A stretch of DNA of 64,000 nt from assembly GCF_003289645.1 (NCBI RefSeq), contig NZ_QLYX01000006.1, forward strand, positions 186,001-250,000, written 5' to 3'. Below are positions 15,634 to 25,121 of the stretch, piece by piece (position 1 is the stretch's first letter; each line of letters opens with the position of its first letter). The notes beneath the pieces are model-generated. The model was not told the origin of the DNA. It searched no databases and was given only the letters and a program-made list of their open reading frames with translations. Position numbers and translations under genes: made by a program. Source of the stretch: Actinomadura craniellae. GTDB taxonomy: Bacteria > Actinomycetota > Actinomycetes > Streptosporangiales > Streptosporangiaceae.

Positions 15634-18600
15634 ATGACTCTTTCCGGACTTCTCGATGTCGCCCGCGCGGATTCCGCGCTGGGGCGTGCCCTGGCCGGCG
15701 CCCGGGTCGACCACGACCTGGTCGCCCCGCCCGCGCTGTGGCCGATCGTGGCGGCCTCGCTGGCCGGGCAGGCCGGCGCCGGCGCGATCCTGGCGGTGAC
15801 CGCGACCGCGCGGGAGGCCGAGGACCTCGCCGCCGCGCTGACCAGCCTGCTCGACCCCGACCGGGTGGCGCACTTCCCCGCCTGGGAGACGCTGCCGCAC
15901 GAGCGGCTCTCCCCCCGCTCGGACACCGTCGGTCGGCGGCTGGCCGTGCTGCGCCGGCTCGCCCACCCCGACACCGGGGCCGCCGGCCCGGTCGGCGTGG
16001 TGGTCACCCCGGTGCGCGCGGTGCTCCAGCCGATCGTGTCCGGCCTGGCCGACCTGGAGCCGGTGCGGCTGCGCACCGGCGACGAGGCCGAACTCGACGA
16101 CGTGGTGCGGGCCCTGGTGGACGCCGGTTACCGCCGGGTCGACCTGGTGGAGAAGCGGGGCGAGGCGGCCGTCCGCGGCGGCATCCTCGACGTCTTCCCG
16201 CCCACCGAGGAGCACCCGCTGCGGGTGGAGTTCTGGGGCGACACGGTCGAGGAGATCCGCTACTTCAAGGCGGCCGACCAGCGGTCGCTGGAGGTCGCCC
16301 AGGAGGGCCTGTGGGCGCCGCCCTGCCGGGAGCTGCCGCTCACCGAGGGCGTGCGGGCCCGGGCCCGGGAACTGGCCGCCGAGCACCCCGCGCTGGAGGA
16401 CGTGCTGACCCGGATCGCCGATGGCGACACCGTGGAGGGCATGGAGGCGTTCTCGCCGGTGCTGGCCGACCGGATGGAACTGCTGGTCGACCTGCTCCCG
16501 CCCGGCTCCGGCCTGCTGGTCTGCGAGCCCGAGCGCATCCGCACCCGGGCCGCCGAGCTGGTCCGCACCAGCCAGGAGTTCCTGGCGGCGTCCTGGGTCA
16601 ACGCCGCGGCCGGGGGAGCGGCGCCGATCGACCTCGGCGCGGCCGCCTTCCGCACCCTGGAGGAGGTCCGCGAGCACGCCGCCGCCCTCGACCTGCCCCG
16701 GTGGACGATCACCGGCCTGCGGAGCGCCGCGGCCGAACTGGACGAGGAGGCGGCCTCCCCGCGGGGCGGCGCCGTCGCGGCCGTCGACCTGGGGGCGCGG
16801 GCCGCGGAACCGTACCGCGGCGACACCGCCCGGGTGATGGGCGACGTGAAACGCTGGGTGGACGAGCGGTGGCGGGTGGTGCTGGTCACCGAGGGCCGCG
16901 GCCCGGCCGAGCGGCTGGCCGAGGTGGTGCGGGGCGAGGGGCTGGGCGTCCGGCTCACCGACCTGCCCGAACCGCCCGAGCCCGCGCTGGTGCACGTCGC
17001 GACCGGGCGGCTGGAGCACGGCTTCGTGTGGCCCGGCCCGAACCTGGTGGTGCTCACCGAGACCGACCTGTCCGGGCAGAAGTCCTCCACCAAGGACGTC
17101 CGCCGGATGCCGTCCCGCCGCCGTGGCGGCATCGACCCGCTCCAGCTCACCACCGGCGACTACGTGGTGCACGAGCAGCACGGGGTGGGCCGGTACGTCG
17201 AGATGGTCAGCCGGACGGTCCAGGGCGCCACCCGCGAGTACCTGGTGCTGGAGTACGCCCGGGGCGACCGGCTGTTCGTGCCGACCGACCAGCTCGAAGA
17301 GATCACCCGCTATGTCGGCGGCGAGGCGCCCAGCCTGCACCGGCTGGGCGGCGCCGAGTGGCAGAAGTCCAAGGCGAAGGCGCGCAAGGCGGTCAAGCAG
17401 ATCGCCGGCGAGCTGATCAGGCTGTACTCGGCGCGGATGGCGTCGCCCGGCCACCCGTTCGGGCCCGACACCCCCTGGCAGCGGGAACTGGAGGACGCGT
17501 TCCCCTACGCCGAGACCCCCGACCAACTCGCCGCCATCGACGAGGTCAAGGCCGACATGCGCAAGCCGGTCCCGATGGACCGGCTGATCTGCGGGGACGT
17601 GGGCTACGGCAAGACCGAGATCGCGGTGCGGGCCGCGTTCAAGGCCGTCCAGGACGGCAAGCAGGTCGCGCTGCTGGTGCCGACCACGCTGCTGGTGCAG
17701 CAGCACCTGTCCACGTTCACCGAGCGGTTCGGCGCGTTCCCGATCGTGGTCCGGCCGGTCAGCCGGTTCCAGACCGACAAGGAGATCGAGGCCAGCCTGG
17801 ACGGCGCGGCCACCGGCGCGGTCGACGTCCTGATCGGCACCCACCGGCTGCTGTCCAACCAGACCCGCTTCAAGGACCTGGGCCTGGTGATCATCGACGA
17901 GGAGCAGCGGTTCGGCGTCGAGCACAAGGAGGAGCTGAAGCGGCTGCGCACCCAGGTCGACGTGCTCGCCATGTCGGCCACCCCGATCCCGCGCACCCTG
18001 GAGATGGGCCTGACCGGCATCCGCGAGATGTCGACGATCCTCACCCCGCCGGAGGAGCGGCACCCGATCCTCACCTTCGTCGGCCCCTACGACGAGAAGC
18101 AGATCGCCGCGGCGATCCGCCGGGAACTGCTGCGCGAGGGCCAGGTCTTCTTCGTGCACAACCGGGTGCGCTCGATCGACCGGGTCGCCGCCACCCTCAA
18201 GCAGCTCGTCCCGGAGGCCCGGGTCGCCACCGCGCACGGCCAGATGAACGAGCAGCAGCTCGAACGGGTGATGGTCGACTTCTGGGAGAAGAACTACGAC
18301 GTGCTCGTGGCGACCACGATCGTGGAGTCCGGCCTCGACATCCCCAACGCCAACACCCTGATCGTGGACCGCGCCGACACCTACGGCCTGTCCCAGCTGC
18401 ACCAGCTGCGCGGCCGGGTGGGCCGGGGCCGGGAGCGGGGGTACGCCTACTTCCTCTACCCGCCCGAGGTGCCGCTCACCGAGACGGCGCACGAGCGGCT
18501 GTCCACCATCGCCCAGCACACCGAGATCGGCGCGGGCATGTTCGTGGCGATGAAGGACCTGGAGATCCGGGGGGCGGGCAACATCCTGGGCGCCGAGCAG

Positions 18601-19158
18601 TCCGGGCACGTGGCGGGCGTCGGGTTCGACCTGTACGTGCGGATGATCGGCGAGGCGGTCCGCGAGCTCAAGGACGAGGGGCCGCCGGAGACCCCCGAGG
18701 TCAAGGTCGAGCTTCCGGTCGACGCGCACCTGCCGCACGAGTACGTCCCGGGCGAGCGGCTCCGGCTGGACGCCTACCGGCGGATCGCGGGGATCACCGC
18801 CGAGGACGAGATCACCGGCGTGCACGAGGAGCTGAAGGACCGGTTCGGCCCGCTGCCGGTGCCCGTGCTGAACCTGCTGGAGGTGGCGCGGTTCCGGGCG
18901 CGGGCCCGCCGGGCGGGGCTCACCGAGATCACCGTCCAGGGCAACCACGTCAAGTTCGCCCCGGTCGAGCTGCCCGAGTCCAGGCAGGTGCGGTTGCAGC
19001 GGCTCTACCCCAAGAGCCTGCTCAAGCCGGCCACGAGAACGCTGCTGGTACCGGTGCCCAAGACCGCACCGCTGGGCGGCCGGCCGCTGCGCGACCAGGA
19101 CCTGCTGAGATGGTGCACCGATCTGGTCGAGGCGCTTTTCCTGGAAAACAGGCCCTAA
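15634..19158 (+). CDS. mfd: Transcription-repair coupling factor
   Basis: The 1174-residue protein removes RNA polymerase stalled at DNA lesions and recruits the UvrABC repair enzymes. It has the full Mfd order: a UvrB-like N-terminal module, the RNA-polymerase-interacting CarD-like domain near residue 505 (LTTGDYVVHEQHGVGRYVEM), and the RecG-like translocase with Walker A GDVGYGKTEIAVR, DEEQ box IIDEEQRFGVEHK, MSATPIPRTLEM and the TRG motif region around LHQLRGRVGRGRERGYAYF, then the C-terminal TRCF domain. The length is normal for the family. ATG at 15634 is chosen; GTG at 15628 is also possible. The extended open frame back to 15463 lies in the promoter region, which has a TAGGCT box at 15523-15528. 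The SurA-like lipoprotein gene follows within 10 bases. Confidence 0.95.
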   Translation: MTLSGLLDVARADSALGRALAGARVDHDLVAPPALWPIVAASLAGQAGAGAILAVTATAREAEDLAAALTSLLDPDRVAHFPAWETLPHERLSPRSDTVGRRLAVLRRLAHPDTGAAGPVGVVVTPVRAVLQPIVSGLADLEPVRLRTGDEAELDDVVRALVDAGYRRVDLVEKRGEAAVRGGILDVFPPTEEHPLRVEFWGDTVEEIRYFKAADQRSLEVAQEGLWAPPCRELPLTEGVRARARELAAEHPALEDVLTRIADGDTVEGMEAFSPVLADRMELLVDLLPPGSGLLVCEPERIRTRAAELVRTSQEFLAASWVNAAAGGAAPIDLGAAAFRTLEEVREHAAALDLPRWTITGLRSAAAELDEEAASPRGGAVAAVDLGARAAEPYRGDTARVMGDVKRWVDERWRVVLVTEGRGPAERLAEVVRGEGLGVRLTDLPEPPEPALVHVATGRLEHGFVWPGPNLVVLTETDLSGQKSSTKDVRRMPSRRRGGIDPLQLTTGDYVVHEQHGVGRYVEMVSRTVQGATREYLVLEYARGDRLFVPTDQLEEITRYVGGEAPSLHRLGGAEWQKSKAKARKAVKQIAGELIRLYSARMASPGHPFGPDTPWQRELEDAFPYAETPDQLAAIDEVKADMRKPVPMDRLICGDVGYGKTEIAVRAAFKAVQDGKQVALLVPTTLLVQQHLSTFTERFGAFPIVVRPVSRFQTDKEIEASLDGAATGAVDVLIGTHRLLSNQTRFKDLGLVIIDEEQRFGVEHKEELKRLRTQVDVLAMSATPIPRTLEMGLTGIREMSTILTPPEERHPILTFVGPYDEKQIAAAIRRELLREGQVFFVHNRVRSIDRVAATLKQLVPEARVATAHGQMNEQQLERVMVDFWEKNYDVLVATTIVESGLDIPNANTLIVDRADTYGLSQLHQLRGRVGRGRERGYAYFLYPPEVPLTETAHERLSTIAQHTEIGAGMFVAMKDLEIRGAGNILGAEQSGHVAGVGFDLYVRMIGEAVRELKDEGPPETPEVKVELPVDAHLPHEYVPGERLRLDAYRRIAGITAEDEITGVHEELKDRFGPLPVPVLNLLEVARFRARARRAGLTEITVQGNHVKFAPVELPESRQVRLQRLYPKSLLKPATRTLLVPVPKTAPLGGRPLRDQDLLRWCTDLVEALFLENRP

Positions 19159-19168
19159 GGTGGCAGCC

Positions 19169-19864
19169 GTGATCCGTACAACTCTCAAGGTCGCGGCGGG
19201 TGCGCTCGCCGCGCTCGTGACGCTGGCCGGCTGCGGCGGTTCGCCCATCAAGGTGGGGGCGGCGGCCACCGTCGGCGACGAACGCATCACCACGAGCTCG
19301 CTCGGCCAGGTGGTCGACGACTGGCAGCGGGAGTTCCGGGCCGACCCGGCCGCCGGCCAGATGCGCGCCCGGTTCGAGGCGAGCGGCCAGCAGATCGTGG
19401 TCGACTCCCGCTCGCCCGCCCGTACGGCGCTGGCCCAGCTGCTGGACTTCCGGGTCGCCGACCGGGTCGCCGCCCGGTACGGTGCGCAGCCGGCCCCCGC
19501 CGAGGTCGAGCTGGTGAGCCGGCAGCTGGGCGGGCCGCGGACGCTGACCTCGCTGACCCTGGCGATCGGCCTGCCCGCGCGTTACCAGGACGACCTGCTG
19601 CACAGCCTCGCCGTCCAGAACACGCTGCTGACGCGGCTGGGCGCGGTGCCCGTCCCGCGCACCCCGGCGGACGAGACGCAGACACGGCAGGCCGCGCGCC
19701 GGGCGAACGAGATCTACCGGCAGGCCCGCACGGGGCTCGACATCCAGATCAACCCCCGGTACGGCCAGTGGCGGTCGGACGAGGGGCTCTCCCCGGTGAC
19801 GACCGCGCTGTCCAGGCCCGGGGTGGTCCCCGTCACGGGCCCGGTCGTGCCGGACCTCGGCTGA
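19169..19864 (+). CDS. SurA-N-like lipoprotein
   Basis: The 231-residue lipoprotein has lipobox LAGC followed by GGSP, and a helical domain starting VGAAATVGDERITTSSLGQVVDDW, which resembles the N-terminal chaperone domain of SurA/PrsA. There is no parvulin isomerase domain, so it would hold or sort unfolded proteins outside the membrane rather than isomerise prolines. The GTG at 19169 is favoured over GTG 19160 because TAAGG precedes it at a proper distance. Location between mfd and mazG is a conserved actinomycete arrangement as far as I know. The gene follows mfd by 10 bases and mazG starts 4 bases after its stop, so the three are co-transcribed. Confidence 0.75.
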   Translation: MIRTTLKVAAGALAALVTLAGCGGSPIKVGAAATVGDERITTSSLGQVVDDWQREFRADPAAGQMRARFEASGQQIVVDSRSPARTALAQLLDFRVADRVAARYGAQPAPAEVELVSRQLGGPRTLTSLTLAIGLPARYQDDLLHSLAVQNTLLTRLGAVPVPRTPADETQTRQAARRANEIYRQARTGLDIQINPRYGQWRSDEGLSPVTTALSRPGVVPVTGPVVPDLG

Positions 19865-19868
19865 GCCG

Positions 19869-20858
19869 ATGGCACTGATCGTCCTCGCCACCACCCACCG
19901 GGTCGCTCCGGGGCTGCTGAGCTGGCGTGCCTGGTCGGCGCTGCGATCGGCCGGGCGGGTGCTGACCGGCACGGCCGACCACCCGCAGCTGCCCTATCTC
20001 CGCGAGGCGGGCGTCGCGGTGGAGGTGACCGCCCCCGATCCGCGGGCGCTGCTGGCGGCCGGTGCCGAGGGGGGCGCGGTCTGGCTGGCCGATCCGGCCG
20101 GTGACGAGGAGCTGATGCGCGCGATCGGCACCCTCGTGGTGTCCGGCGGCGATGTGGCCGCCGAGGTGGAGGTGCTGCACGGGTCCTACGACCTGCCCGG
20201 CGCCCGGCTGCTGGACCTGGTCCAGGTGATGGACACGCTGCGCCGCGAGTGCCCCTGGGACCGCAAGCAGACGCACGCCTCGCTGGTGCCCTACCTGCTG
20301 GAGGAGGCCTACGAGGTCGCCGACACCATCACCGGGGGTGAAGGGGAGCCCGACCACGCCGCGCTGCGCGAGGAACTGGGCGACGTGCTGATGCAGGTCG
20401 CCTTCCACGCCCGGGTCGCCGAGGAACGCGACGACGAGACGCGGTTCACCATCGACGACGTGGCCGCCGGCATCGTCGACAAGCTGGTGCGCCGGCACCC
20501 GCACGTCTTCGCCGGGGTGCGGGTCGCCGACGCCGACGAGGTCAACGCCAACTGGGAGCAGATCAAGGCGGCGGAGCGGCAGGCCCGCGACGGCGCCGCC
20601 GCGTCGGTGTTCGACGGGGTCCCGGCGGCGCAGCCCGCGCTGTCGCTGGCCGCCCAGGTGCAGCGGCGCGCGGCCCGGATCGACGCCCCCGAGGAGCTGT
20701 ACGCCGCCGGGGACGATCTGGGCGGGCGGCTGTTCGACGCGGTGCGGGCGGCCGCCGCGGAAGGTCTTGACCCGGAAGCGGCATTGCGCGCCGCCGCGCG
20801 GGCATTCCGGGAACGTGTCCAGAAGTGGGAACAGGCCAAAACACAGGGCCGAAAGTAG
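19869..20858 (+). CDS. mazG: MazG-family nucleoside triphosphate pyrophosphohydrolase
   Basis: The 329-residue enzyme hydrolyses NTPs and dNTPs to monophosphates and pyrophosphate, cleaning the nucleotide pool. The MazG fold begins near residue 120 with DTLRRECPWDRKQTHASL, followed by the metal-binding EExxE/ExxD pattern in LLEEAYEVADTI and LREELGDVLMQVAFHA, and a second half with QVQRRAARIDAP. The first 110 residues form an extra actinobacterial-type N-terminal domain with no clear function. ATG at 19869 lies 4 bases after the lipoprotein stop. The length agrees with actinobacterial MazG. Confidence 0.88.
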   Translation: MALIVLATTHRVAPGLLSWRAWSALRSAGRVLTGTADHPQLPYLREAGVAVEVTAPDPRALLAAGAEGGAVWLADPAGDEELMRAIGTLVVSGGDVAAEVEVLHGSYDLPGARLLDLVQVMDTLRRECPWDRKQTHASLVPYLLEEAYEVADTITGGEGEPDHAALREELGDVLMQVAFHARVAEERDDETRFTIDDVAAGIVDKLVRRHPHVFAGVRVADADEVNANWEQIKAAERQARDGAAASVFDGVPAAQPALSLAAQVQRRAARIDAPEELYAAGDDLGGRLFDAVRAAAAEGLDPEAALRAAARAFRERVQKWEQAKTQGRK

Positions 20859-20898
20859 TAACGGTCCGCACGCATTCTCGCGGAAGCTCGTGGGACCC

Positions 20899-20928
20899 TT
20901 GGTCGCGCCGGGCGCGTCCCTCTACGCT
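20899..20928 (+). promoter_or_regulatory. Promoter of the PBP gene: TTGGTC-18-TACGCT
   Basis: TTGGTC (20899-20904) and TACGCT (20923-20928) are 18 bases apart, and the GTG start at 20935 comes 6 bases after the -10 box. This is the layout of a leaderless mRNA. It also supports the 20935 start over the longer open frame that overlaps mazG. Confidence 0.5.
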
Positions 20929-20934
20929 GACGGC

Positions 20935-23283
20935 GTGTCGGCTGGGATCGCTGGAAAAGTCAGGGCGGCCCGGGTCGCGGGGCGACTCGGCGGCCTCTCC
21001 GTGCTGTCCGGGGTGTTGGTTGCGCTGATCCTGCTGCCCACCGCCTGTACGGCCGGGCTGGGGGCGCGCGACACCGCGGACTGGTTCCAGACCGAGCCGA
21101 GCGATCTGAAGACCCCGCCGCTGCCGCAGCGGTCCAAGATCCTGGCGGCCGACGGCTCCACCCTCGCCACGTTCTTCTACGAGAACCGGGTGGAGGTGCG
21201 CCTGGACCAGGTGGCGCCCGTCCTCCAGCGGGCGGTGCTGGCCATCGAGGACAGCAGGTTCTACGAGCACGGCGCGCTCGACACCCAGGGCACCCTGCGC
21301 GCGCTGATCAGCAACATGAACTCGGGCCAGGTCACCCAGGGCGGCTCCGGCATCACCCAGCAGTACGTCAAGAACCTGCTGCTGGAACAGGCCGAGACCG
21401 AGCAGGCACGGCGGGCGGCCGCGGCGGTCACCCCCGAGCGCAAGGTCCGCGAACTGCGGTACGCGGTGGCCCTGGAGAAGCGGTTCACCAAGCAGGAGAT
21501 CCTCCAGCGCTACCTGAACATCGCCTACTTCGGTGACGGCGCGTACGGCATCGAGGCGGCGGCGCGGCACTACTTCTCCAAGCCCGCGGGCCGGCTGGTG
21601 CTGGGCGAGGCGGCGGTGCTGGCCGGCGTGATCAGCCAGCCGCACGCCTACAACCCGCGGCTGAACCCCGAGGACTCCCGCCGCCGCCGGGACGTGGTGC
21701 TGGGCCGGCTGGCCGAGCTGGGCTGGGTGGACCGCGGCACGGCCGAGGCCGCCGCCAAGGCGCCGCTGACGCTCAAGGTCACCAACACGCCCAACGGTTG
21801 CGTGGTGAGCAAGGCCCCCTTCTTCTGCGACTACGTGCGCCGGGAGATCCTGGAGAACCCGGTCTTCGGCCGGACGGCCGAGGAACGCAGGCGGCTGCTG
21901 GTCCGCGGCGGGCTGACCATCCGCACCACCCTCGACCCGAAGACCCAGCGGGCGGCGCAGCGCGCCGTCGACCGGCACGTGCCGCCCACGAACTCGGCCC
22001 GGAAGGCCGCGGCCGAGGCGCTGGTCGAGCCGGGCACCGGCGAGATCAAGGGCATGGTGGTCGACCGGAAGCTGGGCGACGACCGGCAGCGCGGCAAGAC
22101 CTGGATCAACTTCGCCGCCGACGCCAGCCACGGCACCAGCATCGGCATGCAGGCCGGCTCCACGTTCAAGGTGTTCACCCTGGCCGCGGCGCTGGAGGAG
22201 GGCATGCCGTTCGGTACCCGGCTGCGGGCCGAGCGGTACTTCACGCCGACCGGTTACCGCGACTGCAAGGGGCGGCGGGTCGGCGACACCAAGCCGCTGC
22301 GCAATTCCGCCGACGGCGAGGGCGGCCGGTCCTTCACCCTGGTCACCGGCACCCAGCACTCGGTGAACACCTTCTTCCTGGCGTTGCAGCGCGAGGTCGG
22401 GCTGTGCGAGACGGTCAAGATGGCCGAGCGGCTCGGGCTGCGGCAGGCGAGCGGGAAACCGCTGCAGCAGTACGCGTCCTTCACGCTGGGCTTCAACACC
22501 GTCTCGCCGCTGCGGGTGGCGGCCGCGTACGCGGCGTTCGGTGCCCGCGGCCGGTACTGCCAGCCGGTCGCGATCACGGCGATCACGGACGCTTCCGGGC
22601 GCCGGCTGAAGGTCCCCTCGGCCCGCTGCCGCCAGGTGATGGACGAGGACGTCGCCGACGCCGTCAACCACGTGCTGCGCGGGGTGCTGACCAAGGGCAC
22701 CGCCAAGGGCATGGGCATCGGCCGGCAGGCCGCCGGCAAGACCGGCACCGTCGACAACTTCTCCGCCGCCTGGTTCGCCGGCTACACCCCGGACCTGGCG
22801 GCGGCCGTCTGGGTGGGTGACCCGCGCGGCGGCTACGCCCACCCGATGCGGGGCGTGTGCATCGGCGGGCAGTGCTACGGGGCGGTGTACGGCGCGTCGA
22901 TCCCCGCCCCCATCTGGCGCGACTCCATGCGGGGTGCGCTGTCCGGGCAGCCCGCCGGCGCCTTCGTGGCACCGCACCGCCGGTTCTTCAGCCAGGGCTC
23001 CGGCGAGGACAAGATCAAGGTTCCCGATGTGCGGGGGCAGCGGCTGGACCGGGCGGTCGCGCGGCTGCGCGCGGCGGGCTTCAAGGTGGAGGTCCGGGAC
23101 CGGCGGGTGAACTCCGATGAGTACCCGGCGGGCACCGTCGCCGACATCGATCCCGACGAGGGTTTCGAGCTGGAGCCCGGGGAGACCGTCACCGTGACGG
23201 TCAGCAAGGGGAAGAAGCCCGAGGATCCGCCGGACGTGCTGGACCCGCTGCTCCCCTCGCCGTCCCCGGGGACCGACGACTGA
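20935..23283 (+). CDS. Class A penicillin-binding protein with C-terminal PASTA domain
   Basis: The 782-residue protein is anchored by an N-terminal helix (SVLSGVLVALILLPTA) and builds peptidoglycan outside the membrane. The GT51 glycosyltransferase domain shows EDSRFYEHGALD and GGSGITQQYVKNLLL. The transpeptidase has the SxxK motif in AGSTFKVFTLAAAL, SxN in HSVNTFFLAL, and KTG in AAGKTGTVDNFSAAW. The last 80 residues hold one PASTA domain (IKVPDVRGQRLDRAVARL) and an acidic/proline tail; PASTA binds cell-wall fragments or beta-lactams. GTG at 20935 fits the promoter just upstream. Bifunctional enzymes of this build, with one PASTA unit, are typical of actinomycete PonA-like proteins. Confidence 0.9.
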   Translation: MSAGIAGKVRAARVAGRLGGLSVLSGVLVALILLPTACTAGLGARDTADWFQTEPSDLKTPPLPQRSKILAADGSTLATFFYENRVEVRLDQVAPVLQRAVLAIEDSRFYEHGALDTQGTLRALISNMNSGQVTQGGSGITQQYVKNLLLEQAETEQARRAAAAVTPERKVRELRYAVALEKRFTKQEILQRYLNIAYFGDGAYGIEAAARHYFSKPAGRLVLGEAAVLAGVISQPHAYNPRLNPEDSRRRRDVVLGRLAELGWVDRGTAEAAAKAPLTLKVTNTPNGCVVSKAPFFCDYVRREILENPVFGRTAEERRRLLVRGGLTIRTTLDPKTQRAAQRAVDRHVPPTNSARKAAAEALVEPGTGEIKGMVVDRKLGDDRQRGKTWINFAADASHGTSIGMQAGSTFKVFTLAAALEEGMPFGTRLRAERYFTPTGYRDCKGRRVGDTKPLRNSADGEGGRSFTLVTGTQHSVNTFFLALQREVGLCETVKMAERLGLRQASGKPLQQYASFTLGFNTVSPLRVAAAYAAFGARGRYCQPVAITAITDASGRRLKVPSARCRQVMDEDVADAVNHVLRGVLTKGTAKGMGIGRQAAGKTGTVDNFSAAWFAGYTPDLAAAVWVGDPRGGYAHPMRGVCIGGQCYGAVYGASIPAPIWRDSMRGALSGQPAGAFVAPHRRFFSQGSGEDKIKVPDVRGQRLDRAVARLRAAGFKVEVRDRRVNSDEYPAGTVADIDPDEGFELEPGETVTVTVSKGKKPEDPPDVLDPLLPSPSPGTDD

Positions 23284-23312
23284 GGCCGGAGAGTGCGGCC
23301 CATGAGGGCCGA

Positions 23313-23359
23313 CCGGGAACCGCCACCCACCGTGCCACCGACCAGATGGCGGTTCCCGG
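23313..23359. terminator. Terminator hairpin between convergent PBP and ABC genes
   Basis: A perfect 13-base inverted repeat (arms 23313-23325 and 23347-23359) with a 21-base loop lies in the 85-base gap between the two stop codons. Confidence 0.6.
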
Positions 23360-23368
23360 GCGGGTCCC

Positions 23369-24325
23369 TCAGTCGCCGTCGAGCCCCCAGCGGGCCCGCA
23401 GCGACCGGTCGGCGAGGCCGAACAACTGGTCGATCAGGATGCCGATGATCAGGATGACGATCATGACCGAGATCATCAGCGAGGTGTCGCTGAGTTCCCG
23501 GGCGAAGTGCAGCCGGGTACCGATCGACTCGGTGTCGCCGATGATGACCAGCAGCTCACCGGCCATCAGGCTGCGCCAGGCGAATGCCCAGCCCTGCTTC
23601 AGCCCGGCCACGAAGGAGGGCAGCGAGGCCGGCAGGATCAGATGCCGGTACAGGCTCACCCCGCGCAGCCCCAGCACCTTGCCCGCGCGCAGCAGGATCG
23701 GCGGGGTGTAGTCCACCCCCGCGATCAGCCCGTTGGCGATCGACGGCGCCGCGCCCAGCACGACCACGAACAGGATCGCGCTCTCGCTGAGCTGGAACAG
23801 CAGGATGGCCAGCGGGAACCAGGCGATGGACGGCATGGTCTGCAGGCCGGTGATCAGCGAGCCGAAGGCCCGGCGCAGGACCCGGGAGCGGGAGACGGCC
23901 GCACCGATGAGCACGCCGATCGCGGTCGCCAGCGCGAAGCCGACCACCGCCCGCCGCATGGTCAGCCCGGCCGCGTCCCAGAACCGGCCGTCGGTGACCA
24001 GCTCGGCGAAGTCCGGCAGCACGTCGCGGGGCCCGGGCAGCACCCAGGGCTCCTTCCAGCCGCTGAGCACCACCAGTTCCCAGCCGGCCAGCGCGATGCC
24101 GACGGCGGCCAGCATCGGCCACAACGCCGACCAGATCCGCAGCGGGAGTGCCTGCTTCGATCCGGCCGCCAGCTCCAGCGCGTCCAGCCCGGCGATCTGC
24201 CGGTTCACGTCCGCCGGCCGCTTGCTCGTCTCGACCGCCATCTTCGGGTCCGTTCCCTCGTGCGTTTCGCGGTCGGCCGGGGCCGCCCGCTCCACCTGTT
24301 CGGTGGTCTGCGGCTCAGGAGCCAT
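23369..24325 (-). CDS. NitT/TauT-type ABC transporter permease
   Basis: The 318-residue permease has about six membrane helices and the BPD_transp_1 coupling segment near residue 230 (LRGVSLYRHLILPASLPSFVAGLKQGWAFAWRS, whose key EAA-type glycine is present in the FVAGLKQG turn). A charged 50-residue cytoplasmic tail comes first. Family members import nitrate, sulfonates, taurine or thiamine precursors. It overlaps the ATPase gene by 11 bases and is the last gene of the three-gene operon. The substrate cannot be read from the permease. Confidence 0.85.
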   Translation of the reverse strand: MAPEPQTTEQVERAAPADRETHEGTDPKMAVETSKRPADVNRQIAGLDALELAAGSKQALPLRIWSALWPMLAAVGIALAGWELVVLSGWKEPWVLPGPRDVLPDFAELVTDGRFWDAAGLTMRRAVVGFALATAIGVLIGAAVSRSRVLRRAFGSLITGLQTMPSIAWFPLAILLFQLSESAILFVVVLGAAPSIANGLIAGVDYTPPILLRAGKVLGLRGVSLYRHLILPASLPSFVAGLKQGWAFAWRSLMAGELLVIIGDTESIGTRLHFARELSDTSLMISVMIVILIIGILIDQLFGLADRSLRARWGLDGD

Positions 24326-25121
24326 GGCGACCGACCTCGTCCCGGAGTCGGTCGGTGATCCGGGCGGCGAGCGACGCCACCTCGGGGGAGTCGATCCGGC
24401 GCGGGCGCGCCATCTCGACGGGGAACTCCTCGACGACCCGGCCCGGCCGGCTCGACAGCAGCACCACCCGGTCGCCCAGCCGGACGGCCTCGCGCACGTT
24501 GTGCGTCACGAACAGCACGGTCAGCCCGCGCTCCCGCCAGATCCGTTCGATCTCGTCGTGCAGCAGGTCGCGGGTCATGGCGTCGAGCGCGCCGAACGGC
24601 TCGTCCATGAGCAGCAGGGTCTTTCCGCGCTCGGCCTCGCCCTCCTCGACCGTGAGGGCCAGCGCGCGGGCCAGCGCGACACGTTGCCGCATCCCGCCCG
24701 ACAGCTGGTGCGGGCGTTTCTTCTCGAACCCGGTCAGGTGCACCGAGGCCAGCAGCTCGGCGGCCCGTGCCCGGCGCTCGGCGCGGGGCACCCCGCGCAT
24801 CCGCAGCGCCAGCTCCAGGTTGCCGGTGACGGTCAGCCAGGGGAACAGGGCCGGCTCCTGGAACATCAGGGCCACCCGGGCGCCGTGGGTGTCGATGGTG
24901 CCCGCGGTCACCTTGTCGAGGTCGGCCACCAGGTTGAGCAGGGTGCTCTTGCCGCAGCCGGACGCGCCGAGCAGGCAGACGAACTCGCCTGGGGCGACGT
25001 CGAGGGAGACGTTGTCGAGCGCGAGCAGCGCCGCGCTTCCGGAACCGAATGCTTTGGACACGCCGGCGAGCCGGACCGCGGTGGCGGTCCGGCTCGGGGC
25101 GGCCGTGGTGGCCTCCGTCAT
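24315..25121 (-). CDS. NitT/TauT-type ABC transporter ATP-binding protein
   Basis: The 268-residue ATPase has a complete ABC cassette: Walker A LLGASGCGKSTLLNL, Q-loop FQEPALFPW, signature QLSGGMRQRVALARAL, Walker B LLLMDEPFGALD and the H-switch FVTHNVREAVRL. A ten-residue acidic insert (VEEGEAERGK) sits between signature and Walker B. ATG at 25121 overlaps the substrate-binding protein's stop by 4 bases (ATGA). A much longer open frame extends upstream across the binding-protein gene and is not used. It powers uptake with the neighbouring permease. Confidence 0.9.
   Translation of the reverse strand: MTEATTAAPSRTATAVRLAGVSKAFGSGSAALLALDNVSLDVAPGEFVCLLGASGCGKSTLLNLVADLDKVTAGTIDTHGARVALMFQEPALFPWLTVTGNLELALRMRGVPRAERRARAAELLASVHLTGFEKKRPHQLSGGMRQRVALARALALTVEEGEAERGKTLLLMDEPFGALDAMTRDLLHDEIERIWRERGLTVLFVTHNVREAVRLGDRVVLLSSRPGRVVEEFPVEMARPRRIDSPEVASLAARITDRLRDEVGRHGS

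Noticed and set aside
15526-19293. 1255-codon minus-strand frame
   Set aside because: It is antisense to mfd, whose full-length motifs are unmistakable.
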